Source: Chloroflexota bacterium
GTDB taxonomy: Bacteria; Chloroflexota; JAJPGV01
DNA length: 64,000 nucleotides
Direction of reading: 5' to 3'
NCBI GenBank assembly: GCA_021325635.1
Contig: JAJPGV010000008.1
Span: forward strand, 1-64,000
A program made the position numbers and the translations under genes. Positions 16,403-24,395 of this stretch are shown here, piece by piece. Position 1 is the first letter of the stretch. Each line of letters opens with the position of its first letter. The notes beneath the pieces were generated by a model. It saw only the letters and a program-made list of their open reading frames with translations, was not told where the DNA came from and searched no databases.

Positions 16403-17998
16403 CTACATCGACATGGTGACGGAGCCGCCGTCGGGCTTGCGAAAAGCGTCGGGCTGGCTGCCGCCGGCGGACGAGCCGTTGTCGTGCTCGAACTCCTTGG
16501 CTTCCACCAGGGCATGTCGCCGATCGTCGGTATGGAAGGCCAGCAGCCGCGGAGGCTCGCCCTCCAGGCCAAGCTCTTTCCACTCCGAGCGGATCTTCTC
16601 GTACAGCTCTTGCCGAACGGTAGTCCGCTTGGAGAACACGTGCAGATAGCGGTGCTCGCGGCAGGCGTTGATGAGCGCCTTGGAGCCCCAGGGCCGCTCC
16701 TCCGGCGGGTTCTGCGTGGGGTCCAGCCAGGTGGACCAGGTGTTGCGCAGGACGTCGATGTCCTCGACGGGATTGCAGCGCGTGGACATGGCCCACAGCA
16801 CCTCGTTCATGTCGGTCGGGTCGACGTCCTCCTCCACGGCGATGATCCACTTGGTGTAGTAGGCGCCGCCGGGGCACTGCGCCGCGATTGACAGCGCCTG
16901 AGACACGTGGCCCGCGTACATCTGCTGCATGGAGATGATGACAGCGCCGAAGCCGCCGGCAGCTGCCGGATGAGAATACACGCCTTTGATGCCCGGGATG
17001 CCCATCTTCTCCAGGTCGTTCCAGATGCGAGCGGAGCGAATGACGCCGAAGAACAATGACTGCTCGCAGGATGGATAGTCGGCCATGAGCGCCGCTGTGA
17101 GGATGGGGTTCTTGCGCTCGTGGATAGCCTTCACCTTGAGCACTGGGGTATCCGCCTCCGGCCGGCCATAGTAGCCGGTGAACTCACCGAAGGGTCCTTC
17201 GGGTTTGAGCCGGTGCGGCTCGGCCACGCACTCGAGCACGACGTCGGCCCGCGCCGGGATAAGCAGGTCGCTGAAGCGGGCGCGGGTAACGTCGACCGCT
17301 TCGCCCCGCAGGCCGCCCACGTAGTCGTACTCCGACACGTTCTTGGGGAAGCCCTGGGAGCTGACCAGGAACTGCAGCGGGTCCACGCCGACCACGGCGC
17401 AGATGTCGATGGACTTGCCTTCCTCCCACATCTTGGTGATGTGCAGGCGGGCATCCTTACCGGGCGACAGATACAGGCCGATCTCGTCCTTGCCCTGGAC
17501 CATCATGCGGTAGGTGCCAAGGTTGAGGTTGCCGCCATCGGGGTTGCGAGTGATGACCGAATCGGCCGTGCCGAGATAGCGACCGCCGTCGAGCGGCCAG
17601 TGCTTGGGCACCGGGTACTTGTACAGATCGATGTCGCCGCCGGTGATAACGGTCTCGTTCACAGGAGCGCCGTCGGCCGGGACCTCACGCGGCGGGATGG
17701 CGCGGTCGAGCTTCTTCATCGTGGCCCGGATGAGGTCCATCATCGGCATTTCCGGGTCCTCGTCGAGGGCGACGGCGATGCGCCGCCTGCTGGAGCCGAA
17801 CGGATTGAACAGGATGCGGGCGGCCTTCCCGTAGCCCTTGACGTTCTCGAAGAGCAGCGCCGGGCCGCCCTCCTGCTTGCCGACCATGTAGGCGATGGCG
17901 CCCATCTCCTCGTCCCAGTCGACTTCCTTGGTGATGTGCTTGAGCTCGCCGAGCGCTTCGACCCGGTCCATCCATTCGCGTAGATCCCTAACGGGCAC
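16403..17998 (-). CDS. UbiD-family prenylated-FMN-dependent decarboxylase
   Basis: A 531-residue UbiD-family enzyme that (de)carboxylates aromatic or alpha,beta-unsaturated acids. The conserved Arg/Glu region GPFGEFTGYYG carries the catalytic Glu, LRGEAVDVTRA and NPDGGNLNLGTYRM bind prFMN and metal, and GIPGIKGVYSHP follows. The length is in the family range. It needs prFMN from a UbiX homologue, which is not in this window. It heads the UbiD-aldolase-aldolase operon, 65 bases after a FadR-type regulator gene that probably controls it. Similarity in layout to phenolic or gallate-type decarboxylases is a guess. Confidence 0.92.
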   Translation of the reverse strand: MPVRDLREWMDRVEALGELKHITKEVDWDEEMGAIAYMVGKQEGGPALLFENVKGYGKAARILFNPFGSSRRRIAVALDEDPEMPMMDLIRATMKKLDRAIPPREVPADGAPVNETVITGGDIDLYKYPVPKHWPLDGGRYLGTADSVITRNPDGGNLNLGTYRMMVQGKDEIGLYLSPGKDARLHITKMWEEGKSIDICAVVGVDPLQFLVSSQGFPKNVSEYDYVGGLRGEAVDVTRARFSDLLIPARADVVLECVAEPHRLKPEGPFGEFTGYYGRPEADTPVLKVKAIHERKNPILTAALMADYPSCEQSLFFGVIRSARIWNDLEKMGIPGIKGVYSHPAAAGGFGAVIISMQQMYAGHVSQALSIAAQCPGGAYYTKWIIAVEEDVDPTDMNEVLWAMSTRCNPVEDIDVLRNTWSTWLDPTQNPPEERPWGSKALINACREHRYLHVFSKRTTVRQELYEKIRSEWKELGLEGEPPRLLAFHTDDRRHALVEAKEFEHDNGSSAGGSQPDAFRKPDGGSVTMSM

Positions 17999-18063
17999 GT
18001 GTATGCTCCTCGACAGTTTTGGGCTGGCCCGCGTACGGTCTACGCGCGCGCATATGCGGCTGT

Positions 18064-18825
18064 TCAGCTGGCAACAGGTTGTCTCCTTGTCGTGACTTGT
18101 CGCTGGAGGTCCAGCAGGTGCGTGGTCGCGGCGTGTCGCGCCGCCTCGGGGTCGTGGCGCTCGATGGCCTCCACGATGGTTTCGTGCGCCAGCACGATCG
18201 AAGGCGCGATCTTGGGTGGGGCCTGCTCTTCCTGGTCGGCCCGGTGGACCAGATCGAGCAGCGAGCTGATGAGCATGAGCATCAGGTTGTTCCGAGCTGC
18301 CTTGGCCAGCAGGAAGTGGAAGTTGTAGCTGGCCGGCGCGGTGTGCTTGTGCTTCGTGAGCAGTGCCTGTCCCTCTTCCAGCGAAGCGCGCAGCAGGCCG
18401 ATGTCTTCAGCTGATGCCACGCCGGCGGCGATCTCCGCCACCCCCGGCTCGATCAGCAGCCGCGCCTGGTACAGCTCTGATACGTCGAACTGATTGGCCC
18501 GCAGCATGGTGCGCAGGGCATTGGCCAGCAGGTCGAAGTCCGGGCTGGTCACGTGGGCGCCGCCTCCGGCCCCAGGACGGACGGCGATCAGGCCAGTGAT
18601 CTCCAATGCCCGGATCGCTTCCCGTACACTGGATCGGCTCGCCTGGAAGCGCTCCACCAGCTCGCGCTCGGGCGGCAGGCGATCTCCCGGCTTCAGCTTG
18701 CCGGAGAAGATGGCCGACTGCAGCTGCTCGGCGATCTGGTCCGAAACACGACGCGAACGCACAGATTGGAAGAGATCACCCGTCGCCGCCATCTGCGTCA
18801 TGTCTAATGTCAGACCATAAACCAT
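18064..18825 (-). CDS. GntR-family regulator, FadR/FCD subfamily
   Basis: A 253-residue repressor. The winged helix occupies about residues 20-90 (LQSAIFSGKLKPGDRLPPERELVERFQASRSSVREAIRALE). The FCD domain follows, with metal-binding His in NFHFLLAKAA and AHETIVEAIERHD. Such regulators sense small carboxylic acids. A palindrome with core GTCTGACA overlaps the first codons at 18805-18817; if the start is the MTQMAATG Met at 18801, the site lies just upstream and suggests autoregulation. The UbiD operon follows on the same strand. Confidence 0.92.
   Translation of the reverse strand: MVYGLTLDMTQMAATGDLFQSVRSRRVSDQIAEQLQSAIFSGKLKPGDRLPPERELVERFQASRSSVREAIRALEITGLIAVRPGAGGGAHVTSPDFDLLANALRTMLRANQFDVSELYQARLLIEPGVAEIAAGVASAEDIGLLRASLEEGQALLTKHKHTAPASYNFHFLLAKAARNNLMLMLISSLLDLVHRADQEEQAPPKIAPSIVLAHETIVEAIERHDPEAARHAATTHLLDLQRQVTTRRQPVAS
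18805..18817. promoter_or_regulatory. Putative FadR-type operator (GTCTGACA core)
   Basis: The sequence reads TGGTCTGACATTA on the minus strand and matches the FCD-GntR consensus TNGTNNNACNA at 10 of 11 positions. It shares GTCTGACA with sites at 22960 and 25822. It sits at the start of the FadR-type gene. The rest of the 309-base gap to 19134 shows only the promoter described next. Confidence 0.45.
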
Positions 18826-19073
18826 TCACCCGCCGCCGTCAAATGACCTGCCCCGAGGTCGTGGCAGCCCATTGTTTGGAAGTCCCCGGATCTGTTCCGA
18901 CTGTGGCGGCCAGGCCGGAAGCCATGCAGCGCGGGGCCTCCCGCCCCACGGGTGCGACGCCCGTTCGGCGGGGGCGACACAAAAGTTCGGACGATTCGAA
19001 CGCCCCGATGAATCCTGAGCCTAGGGCGCTAAGAACCAACTATGGGGCGTCAACGATATATTTGTGCTGCCTA

Positions 19074-19103
19074 TTGACGTAAAGGCCACTTGGGCCCTAT
19101 TGT
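19074..19103 (+). promoter_or_regulatory. Sigma-A-type promoter for the SsuB-like gene
   Basis: TTGACG at 19074-19079 and TATTGT at 19098-19103 are 18 bases apart. Transcription from here would start near 19110, just before the AGGAG at 19119-19123. This supports a TTG start at 19135 rather than 19090. Confidence 0.45.
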
Positions 19104-19134
19104 CTTGGGATTACTCGCAGGAGCATTAGCTACT

Positions 19135-19938
19135 TTGGCCAAACTTGAAGCGCGCGGCGTCGAAGTCGAATACATGAATGCCCGCACTGGTAAGCGCCTC
19201 ACAGCCCTGCAGGATGTCAACGTCGACATCGAACAGGGTGAGTTCATCTCGATTGTCGGCACCAGCGGCTGTGGCAAGACCACGCTGCTCAACGCCATCG
19301 ATGGCCTGCTGCCCATCAAGCGCGGCCGCATCCGGCTCGACGGCAAGGACATCAAGGGTCCCGGCCGGGACCGAGCGGTTGTCTTTCAGTCGCCCTCGCT
19401 GCTGCCCTGGCGAACCGTCGAGGACAACATCATGTACGGCCTCGAGCTGCAGGGCCGCCGCCGCGACCTCAAGGCCCAGGAAACGGTCAAGAGCCTGATC
19501 AGACTGGTGGGCCTGTCCGGCTTCGAGCGCTCCTACCCCAGCGAGCTCTCGGGTGGTATGCAGCAGCGCGTCAACCTGGCTCGCGCGCTGGCCATCGATC
19601 CCGAGCTGCTACTGCTGGATGAGCCCTTCGCTGCCCTGGACGCGCAGACACGCGAATTCATGCAGGCCGAGCTGCTGCGCATCTGGGAGAGCACGCACAA
19701 GACGGCCATCTTCATCACCCATCAGATCGACGAAGCTGCTTACCTGGCAGATCGCGTCATCGTCATGAGCTCGCGTCCCGGCACGGTCCGCAAGGCCATC
19801 ACCATCGACCTGCCGCGCCCGCGCTCCCTGCACATCAAGCGCGACCCCAAGTTCCTGAGCTACGTGGACGAGATCTGGGCGCTGATCGAAGAGGAAGGCC
19901 GCAAGTCCGGCAGCCTTGCGGCAGCCGTCGCCAGCTAG
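19135..19938 (+). CDS. ABC transporter ATPase, SsuB/TauB/NitD type
   Basis: A 267-residue ATPase of the nitrate/sulfonate/taurine importer family. Walker A is GTSGCGKTT (42-50), the Q-loop is in VFQSPSLLPWRTV, the signature is ELSGGMQQR, Walker B is LLLLDEPFAALDA, and the H-loop is in FITHQIDEA. I chose the TTG at 19135 because of the AGGAG 11 bases upstream and the promoter position; the frame is open to a TTG at 19090. No permease gene lies in the window, so it either works with a distant permease or is an orphan. A substrate-binding-fold protein is encoded at 24.4 kb but lacks an export signal. Confidence 0.9.
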   Translation: MAKLEARGVEVEYMNARTGKRLTALQDVNVDIEQGEFISIVGTSGCGKTTLLNAIDGLLPIKRGRIRLDGKDIKGPGRDRAVVFQSPSLLPWRTVEDNIMYGLELQGRRRDLKAQETVKSLIRLVGLSGFERSYPSELSGGMQQRVNLARALAIDPELLLLDEPFAALDAQTREFMQAELLRIWESTHKTAIFITHQIDEAAYLADRVIVMSSRPGTVRKAITIDLPRPRSLHIKRDPKFLSYVDEIWALIEEEGRKSGSLAAAVAS

Positions 19939-19952
19939 CTCGACCTGCAAGC

Positions 19953-19966
19953 GGCCGGCGCTAGAC
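19953..19966 (+). repeat. 14-bp direct repeat, copy 1
   Basis: GGCCGGCGCTAGAC occurs here and again at 20614-20627, so copies flank the split-barrel gene. In the second copy it forms half of a hairpin. No transposase or target duplication is seen. Confidence 0.4.
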
Positions 19967-19994
19967 TGCAACTAAGCGCCTCAGGAGGTCTTGC

Positions 19995-20606
19995 GTGTCG
20001 GCCATAACGACGTTCGAGCAATTGGAGGCCGTCTACGGCCTGCCCCTGGAGACCGCCACGGTGAAGGAGGTCCATCGCCTCACACCGCTGTACCGCGCCT
20101 ATGTCGAAGCCTCGCCATTCGTGCTACTGGCTACGAGCGGCCCGGAGGGCCTGGACTGCTCGCCTCGCGGCGACAGGCCGGGGTTCGTCCGAGTTGTCGA
20201 CCTCAAGACCTTGCTCATGCCCGACCGCCGGGGGAACAACCGGGTCGATTCCCTGCGCAACATCGTTCGCGATCCGCGGGTTGCGCTGCTGTTCATGGTT
20301 CCCGGAAGCGGCAATACGCTGCGTGTAATCGGGCGGGCAGAGATTCGAACCGACGACGCTCTGCTGGCCTCATTCACCGTAGAAGATAAGCCTCCGCGCT
20401 CAGTGCTGAAGATCACCATCCAAGCTGCGTATTTCCAATGCTCTCGGGCCATTGTCCGCTCGGAGTTGTGGAATCCAGAGAAGCACGTGGACCCGGCCAG
20501 TCTGCCGACGCCCGGCCAGATGCTGGCTGACATCAGCGGAGACCGTGTCGGCGGTGACGACTACGACCGTGCTTGGCCCGAGCGGGCGCGGCGGACGCTC
20601 TGGTAA
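19995..20606 (+). CDS. PPOX-class FMN-binding split-barrel protein (DR_2398-like)
   Basis: A 203-residue split-barrel flavoprotein of the pyridoxamine-phosphate-oxidase class. The core has PFVLLATSGPEGLDCSPRGD, LMPDRRGNNRVDSLRNI, and the flavin-binding RVALLFMVPG; the tail KITIQAAYFQCSRAI is typical of the MSMEG_1061/DR_2398 group. It probably binds FMN or F420 and reduces a small molecule. The GTG start is fixed by AGGAGG six bases upstream. It follows the ATPase gene by 56 bases, but the 14-bp repeats set it off. Confidence 0.85.
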   Translation: MSAITTFEQLEAVYGLPLETATVKEVHRLTPLYRAYVEASPFVLLATSGPEGLDCSPRGDRPGFVRVVDLKTLLMPDRRGNNRVDSLRNIVRDPRVALLFMVPGSGNTLRVIGRAEIRTDDALLASFTVEDKPPRSVLKITIQAAYFQCSRAIVRSELWNPEKHVDPASLPTPGQMLADISGDRVGGDDYDRAWPERARRTLW

Positions 20607-20613
20607 CGCAAGA

Positions 20614-20634
20614 GGCCGGCGCTAGACGCCGGCG
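20614..20634 (+). terminator. Hairpin after the split-barrel gene (includes repeat copy 2)
   Basis: GCCGGCG pairs with CGCCGGC around CTAGA, 8 bases after the stop, extended by flanking pairs. No T-tract follows. It lies between convergent genes. Confidence 0.5.
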
Positions 20635-20666
20635 CCTGGGGTGAGCGCGCCCTGACGGGCTAGCGT

Positions 20667-20837
20667 CTAGCCCTTGGCGGGAGGCGCCTCATCCAGGAGG
20701 ACATTGGTCTGAGGGTTCTGGCCGCACTTGGTGCATTCCCAGTTGCCCCATTCCGCCCAGCTGTGCTTCAGCACCTGGTCGGTTTGCTCTTTGCAGAACA
20801 GGCATGTCGCCACACGGCGGTCCCCTACTTTGGGCAT
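20667..20837 (-). CDS. Small zinc-ribbon protein (56 aa)
   Basis: A short gene found by direct translation. It encodes MPKVGDRRVATCLFCKEQ, then WECTKCGQNPQ, and a stop after PPAKG. Two CxxC pairs (residues 12-15 and 35-38) 19 residues apart form a plausible zinc ribbon with aromatic residues between them (HSWAEWGNW). It could be a nucleic-acid-binding or redox accessory protein. It is transcribed away from the GntR gene at 21027, with which it shares a 189-base upstream region. Confidence 0.75.
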   Translation of the reverse strand: MPKVGDRRVATCLFCKEQTDQVLKHSWAEWGNWECTKCGQNPQTNVLLDEAPPAKG

Positions 20838-21026
20838 ACGTCCGGCCCCTTGATGACGAAACTCCGCTCGTTGCTACGCTTGTTACCGCGAACCGGCGCC
20901 AGTTCGCTGCGAGGCGGGCGATCGGCGCCATCACGCAATCCTGCGTTCACGAGGATTCGATTGTAGGTTGGAGCCGATCTATCCCGCAAGCTCGCCCACG
21001 GGCCCAACCACCGGGGTGCCTGCAGC

Positions 21027-21683
21027 ATGACCGCGCCGGCGCCGACTCGCTACGAAGCCGCGTACCAGCAGCTGCGGGAAATGCTGCTGAGCCGCAAGTA
21101 TCTGCCCAAGGAGCGGCTGGTCGAGGCCGACCTGGTGCGCATCCTGGGGGTCAGCCGCAGCACGGTGCGCAGTGTGTTGATCCGGCTGCAGGAGGAGCGG
21201 CTGGTGCACATCGAGCCCAATCGCGGCGCCCGCGTGAGCACCGTTACCTTCGAGGAGGCGGTGCAGCACTTCGAGGTGCGCGAGGTGCTGGAAGGGCTGG
21301 CGGCGAGGGTGGCCACCAACAATCTCAAGAAGCGGGACATCGCCGATCTGCGCCGGCTGCACGTCGAGATGCAGGAGGCCCTGGGTGGCGACGACGTGCT
21401 GCGCTACGTCCAGCTCAACAAGGCCTTCCACCAGCGCATCATGGCCGGCGCGGGCGACCATCCGGCGATTTCCATCCTGCGTAACCTGCCGCTGCACGTC
21501 GTGCGCGAGCAGTTCCAGACAGTGCTGCTGCCCGGCCGCCGCGAGACCTCGCTGAACGAGCACCTGGGTATCCTCGAAGCGCTCGAGCGGCGGGACAAGG
21601 ACCAGGTCGAGCAGGCTGCTCGCGAGCACATACGCCTGGTGCGCGAAGCCTTTATCGACAGCCACCGGCGGGCGGCCGGCTAG
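21027..21683 (+). CDS. GntR-family regulator, FCD subfamily (2)
   Basis: A 218-residue regulator. The winged helix is at about 10-75 (EMLLSRKYLPKERLVEADLVRILGVSRSTVRSVLIRLQEERLV). The FCD ligand domain follows with FEVREVLEGLAARVA, NKAFHQRIM and NEHLGILEALERRD, whose His and Asp residues bind a metal and small acid. It lies centrally in the 19-26 kb block and is a candidate reader of the TTGTCYGACAA sites at 22960 and 25822. Its stop codon begins a long inverted repeat. Confidence 0.9.
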   Translation: MTAPAPTRYEAAYQQLREMLLSRKYLPKERLVEADLVRILGVSRSTVRSVLIRLQEERLVHIEPNRGARVSTVTFEEAVQHFEVREVLEGLAARVATNNLKKRDIADLRRLHVEMQEALGGDDVLRYVQLNKAFHQRIMAGAGDHPAISILRNLPLHVVREQFQTVLLPGRRETSLNEHLGILEALERRDKDQVEQAAREHIRLVREAFIDSHRRAAG

Positions 21684-21793
21684 TGCAGCCGGAAAGCCCG
21701 GAGGGGCCCACTCACCACCCCAAATCGGCCGTAGCCGGGCGAACTGCCCCACCGGGCCGCTCCGGGCGAGCGCAGGCCGCTTTCCGGCTGCAC
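21683..21793. repeat. 15-bp perfect inverted repeat with nested repeat between convergent genes
   Basis: GTGCAGCCGGAAAGC at 21683-21697 pairs with GCTTTCCGGCTGCAC at 21779-21793. A nested CCCGGAG/CTCCGGG pair lies just inside (21697-21703 and 21760-21766). The left arm starts on the last base of the GntR stop codon. It could be a two-way terminator or the trace of a small mobile repeat. Confidence 0.6.
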
Positions 21794-21814
21794 TCCTTGC
21801 CTCAGCGAAACCGT

Positions 21815-22882
21815 TCAGATATTCGGCTGAAAGCCCGCGCCAGCCACGTCCAGAACCACCCGACCAACCTGGCTGCGATTCTCCAGGCAGCGGTGGGCGT
21901 CGCCAGTCCGCTCCAGCGGGAAAATCTGGCCGATAGGCACGCGAAGCTTGCCCGCTGCCAGCAGGCTCAGCACCAGCGCAGCCTCGTCGGGGCGGCTGCC
22001 CTTCGAGAACAGCAGGTCGACCTGGTTCTGGATAAGCGCGGAGATAGGGAATCGGAGCTCGTTCCCAGCCGAGGATCCGGGCATGACGATGCGGCCGCCG
22101 GAACAGACCAGCGCCGCCCGGCGATGGAACTCGTCGCCACCCACGGTGTCGAACAGCAGGTCTGCTCCCCGGCCGGCAGTCAGGTCGCTCAGCCGTTGCC
22201 CCAGGTCGGTTGAGCTGGTGTCGATCACGGCATCCGCGCCCAGCGCGGCTATCCGGCCGGCCTTGTCGGGACTGCTGGTAGCAGCGATTACCCGAGCGCC
22301 CGCGTACGCGCCGACGATCACCCCCGCGCTGGCGACCGCGCCGCTGGCCGAGGGGACCAACAGCGTTTCGCCGGCGCGCAGGCGACCGCGGCCCACCAGG
22401 TTGTGCCAAGCGGTGAGCAGGCCGCCTTGAAAGCCCGCGGCCTGGTCGTGCGCCAGCTCCGGCGGTTTTCGCATGAGGCTGCCCGCCGGCAGCGCGACGT
22501 AATCGGCGTATCCACCCCAGGACGAAACGCCCTGGTAGCGCGGCCGGCGGCACATCTCAGGCCAGTTCAGCCGGCAGTTGTCACACGAGCCGCAGGGCGT
22601 GATGTTGGTAGTGATGGCCTCGTCACCCTCTTTCCAGCCCTCGACTCCAGGCCCCACACCGCTGACGACGCCGCTCGATTCGCGTCCCAGCTGGAACGGC
22701 AGTGTGGCCCGGAAGTAATTCTCGCGCCCGGCGCGCTGGCTGAGATCGCTGCGCCGGACGCTGGTGGCGTAGACGCGCAGCAGGACTTCCCCTTCGCCCG
22801 GCTCCGGAATGGGTACCTCTTCCAGCTGCAAGACTTCGGGTCCACCGTATTGATAGAACCGGACGGCCCTCATCCGCCGCAC
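21815..22882 (-). CDS. Zinc-type medium-chain dehydrogenase lacking catalytic zinc ligands
   Basis: A 355-residue MDR-family oxidoreductase with a GroES-like N-terminus and a Rossmann domain (LLVPSASGAVASAGVIVGAYAG). The structural zinc site is intact: PCGSCDNCRLNWPEMC. The two catalytic zinc ligands are altered: the Cys of CxxDL is Arg in VRRSDL and the His of GHE is Arg in GRESSG. It therefore probably acts like a quinone oxidoreductase or enoyl reductase rather than an alcohol dehydrogenase. The gene is divergent from the PanB-like gene across a TTGTCCGACAA site. Confidence 0.85.
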   Translation of the reverse strand: MRRMRAVRFYQYGGPEVLQLEEVPIPEPGEGEVLLRVYATSVRRSDLSQRAGRENYFRATLPFQLGRESSGVVSGVGPGVEGWKEGDEAITTNITPCGSCDNCRLNWPEMCRRPRYQGVSSWGGYADYVALPAGSLMRKPPELAHDQAAGFQGGLLTAWHNLVGRGRLRAGETLLVPSASGAVASAGVIVGAYAGARVIAATSSPDKAGRIAALGADAVIDTSSTDLGQRLSDLTAGRGADLLFDTVGGDEFHRRAALVCSGGRIVMPGSSAGNELRFPISALIQNQVDLLFSKGSRPDEAALVLSLLAAGKLRVPIGQIFPLERTGDAHRCLENRSQVGRVVLDVAGAGFQPNI

Positions 22883-22959
22883 TGTCGCTTCATAGTTCGC
22901 CTCCAGCAGCCAGCCATTATTTTTGCCCCACCGCGGCCGGTGGGCTATGCTGGCAGCAA

Positions 22960-22970
22960 TTGTCCGACAA
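22960..22970. promoter_or_regulatory. Putative FCD-GntR operator TTGTCCGACAA
   Basis: A perfect palindrome TTGTC-C-GACAA matching TNGTNNNACNA, midway between the divergent dehydrogenase and PanB-like genes. It differs by one central base from the site at 25822. Confidence 0.55.
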
Positions 22971-23009
22971 GCTGCACGATCACCCTCACGCCCCTGCTAT
23001 GGCGCGGCA

Positions 23010-23792
23010 GTGAAGATCACCGTCGAACGGCTGCGCGAGATGAAGCGCGAAGGCCGCAAGATCGCCGCGGTCCTCGCCTACGATTTTCGCACCCTGCAGA
23101 TCCTCGACCGCTCCGACGTGGACGTGGCGCTGGTCGGCGACTCTGCCGGCGTCAACATCTTCGGCCATGATGACGCCGCCGAGACGACCACGGAGGAGTT
23201 GGCGCTGCTGTGCCGGGGCGCTGTCCGGGCCGTGCACCGGGCGCTCCTGCTGGTGGATCTGCCGCCCGCGACGTACGATGGCCGGGCCGAGCGCGCGGTT
23301 GCCCATGCCCGGCGTTTCCAGGACCTGGGTGTGGACGGCGTCAAGGTCGAAGCCCCGGCCGGGCAGGAGTTGATCGTTGAGGCGATAGCCCGAGCGGGCA
23401 TCCCGGTGCTGGCGCATTTCGGCGCCACGCCCAGCCAGCACACCGAGCCCGGAGGCTTCGAGGCCGCTCGCGCTCGCATCGGCGACGATCAACTGGTCGA
23501 TCAGGCCAGGCTGCTGGAGCGGGCCGGCGCTTTCGCCCTGGATCTGACCATGGGGGGAGCCGCCACCAAGCGCGTCGTCGAGGCGGTGGAGATCCCGGTG
23601 CTCGGCGGACGCGGCACCACGGCGGACAGCGATGGCCAGTTCCTGCAGATCAACCGGCTGGTGGGCTGGAGCGCAGCCGCCATCGAGGATGGCGTAGAGC
23701 GTTATGCCCACCTCGGCCGATCGCTGCGCGACGCGCTGAACAGCTACGCGGCCGACGTTCGCGCCGGCAAGCTCGCGCTCGGCCGGGGGTAG
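23010..23792 (+). CDS. PanB-like ketopantoate hydroxymethyltransferase family protein
   Basis: A 260-residue TIM barrel of the PanB/isocitrate-lyase superfamily. AVLAYDFRTLQI and LVGDSAG give the Mg-binding Asp residues of PanB, and HFGATPSQHTEPGG resembles its GHIGLTPQ segment. The PanB catalytic Glu, normally in LECVP, is not conserved: the region reads FALDLTMGGAATKR. The reaction may therefore differ, for example an aldol-type or C-C lyase step on another keto acid. The start is GTG; the open frame is longer, but the family begins here. The neighbouring genes are not pantothenate genes. Confidence 0.8.
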   Translation: MKITVERLREMKREGRKIAAVLAYDFRTLQILDRSDVDVALVGDSAGVNIFGHDDAAETTTEELALLCRGAVRAVHRALLLVDLPPATYDGRAERAVAHARRFQDLGVDGVKVEAPAGQELIVEAIARAGIPVLAHFGATPSQHTEPGGFEAARARIGDDQLVDQARLLERAGAFALDLTMGGAATKRVVEAVEIPVLGGRGTTADSDGQFLQINRLVGWSAAAIEDGVERYAHLGRSLRDALNSYAADVRAGKLALGRG

Positions 23793-23834
23793 GCACAGCG
23801 CCGTTTCCCGGCCGCGCGTCTTTTGGAGGGAAGG

Positions 23835-24365
23835 ATGTACACAACCGTGCCACTGCAGCGAGCCCTGGAAGAAGTGGGCCTCGGGCTGTTCCTCGTCACC
23901 GCCGCATACCAGGGTGAGGACAACGTCCAGCGCTCATTCCGTGTGGTGCCCCTGTCCGAGAAGCCGGAGCCCAGGATTGGCGTGGCCATGCTGACCGACT
24001 ACAAGATCAGTGAGCTCATCCGCGGCTCAGGCCAGCTCATCGTCAACGTCTCCGGGCCGGTGCATATCCCCAAGCCTCGACCTCCGCGGCACGATCGGCC
24101 GCTCGTCGCCGACGAGTTCGCCGCGATCGACGCCGTCCGTATGCCGGCGGCCCTACTCGAGGCGCCCCGCGTGCGCGACTGCGCCGCCTACCTGGAATGC
24201 GCCGTGGAGCAGGAGGTCATCGTTCAGGACCGCAGCCTATTCGTCTGCCGCGTGCTGCAATGCGACGTGGACGAGGAGATCAGCCCAGCGGTGCGCATCC
24301 GTGGCAAGGGCCTCGACGTCACCCCCCTGCTGAGCGCCGCTCCCGACGCCAGGCAATCCCACTGA
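23835..24365 (+). CDS. Flavin reductase-like FMN-binding protein
   Basis: A 176-residue split-barrel protein resembling flavin reductase-like domains. It starts LGLFLVTAAYQGEDNVQRSFRVVPLSEKPEPRIGVAMLTDYKISELI, where the final part matches the Sxx(T)..ll..g segment that contacts FMN, and ends with a core strand around FVCRVLQCDVDEE. Possibly the reductase that feeds reduced flavin to another enzyme of the block. GGAGGGAAGG directly precedes the ATG. It follows the PanB-like gene by 42 bases, so they are probably co-transcribed. Confidence 0.75.
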   Translation: MYTTVPLQRALEEVGLGLFLVTAAYQGEDNVQRSFRVVPLSEKPEPRIGVAMLTDYKISELIRGSGQLIVNVSGPVHIPKPRPPRHDRPLVADEFAAIDAVRMPAALLEAPRVRDCAAYLECAVEQEVIVQDRSLFVCRVLQCDVDEEISPAVRIRGKGLDVTPLLSAAPDARQSH

Positions 24366-24395
24366 TTCCCGCTGTGCCTCACCCGCGGCAAGCGG

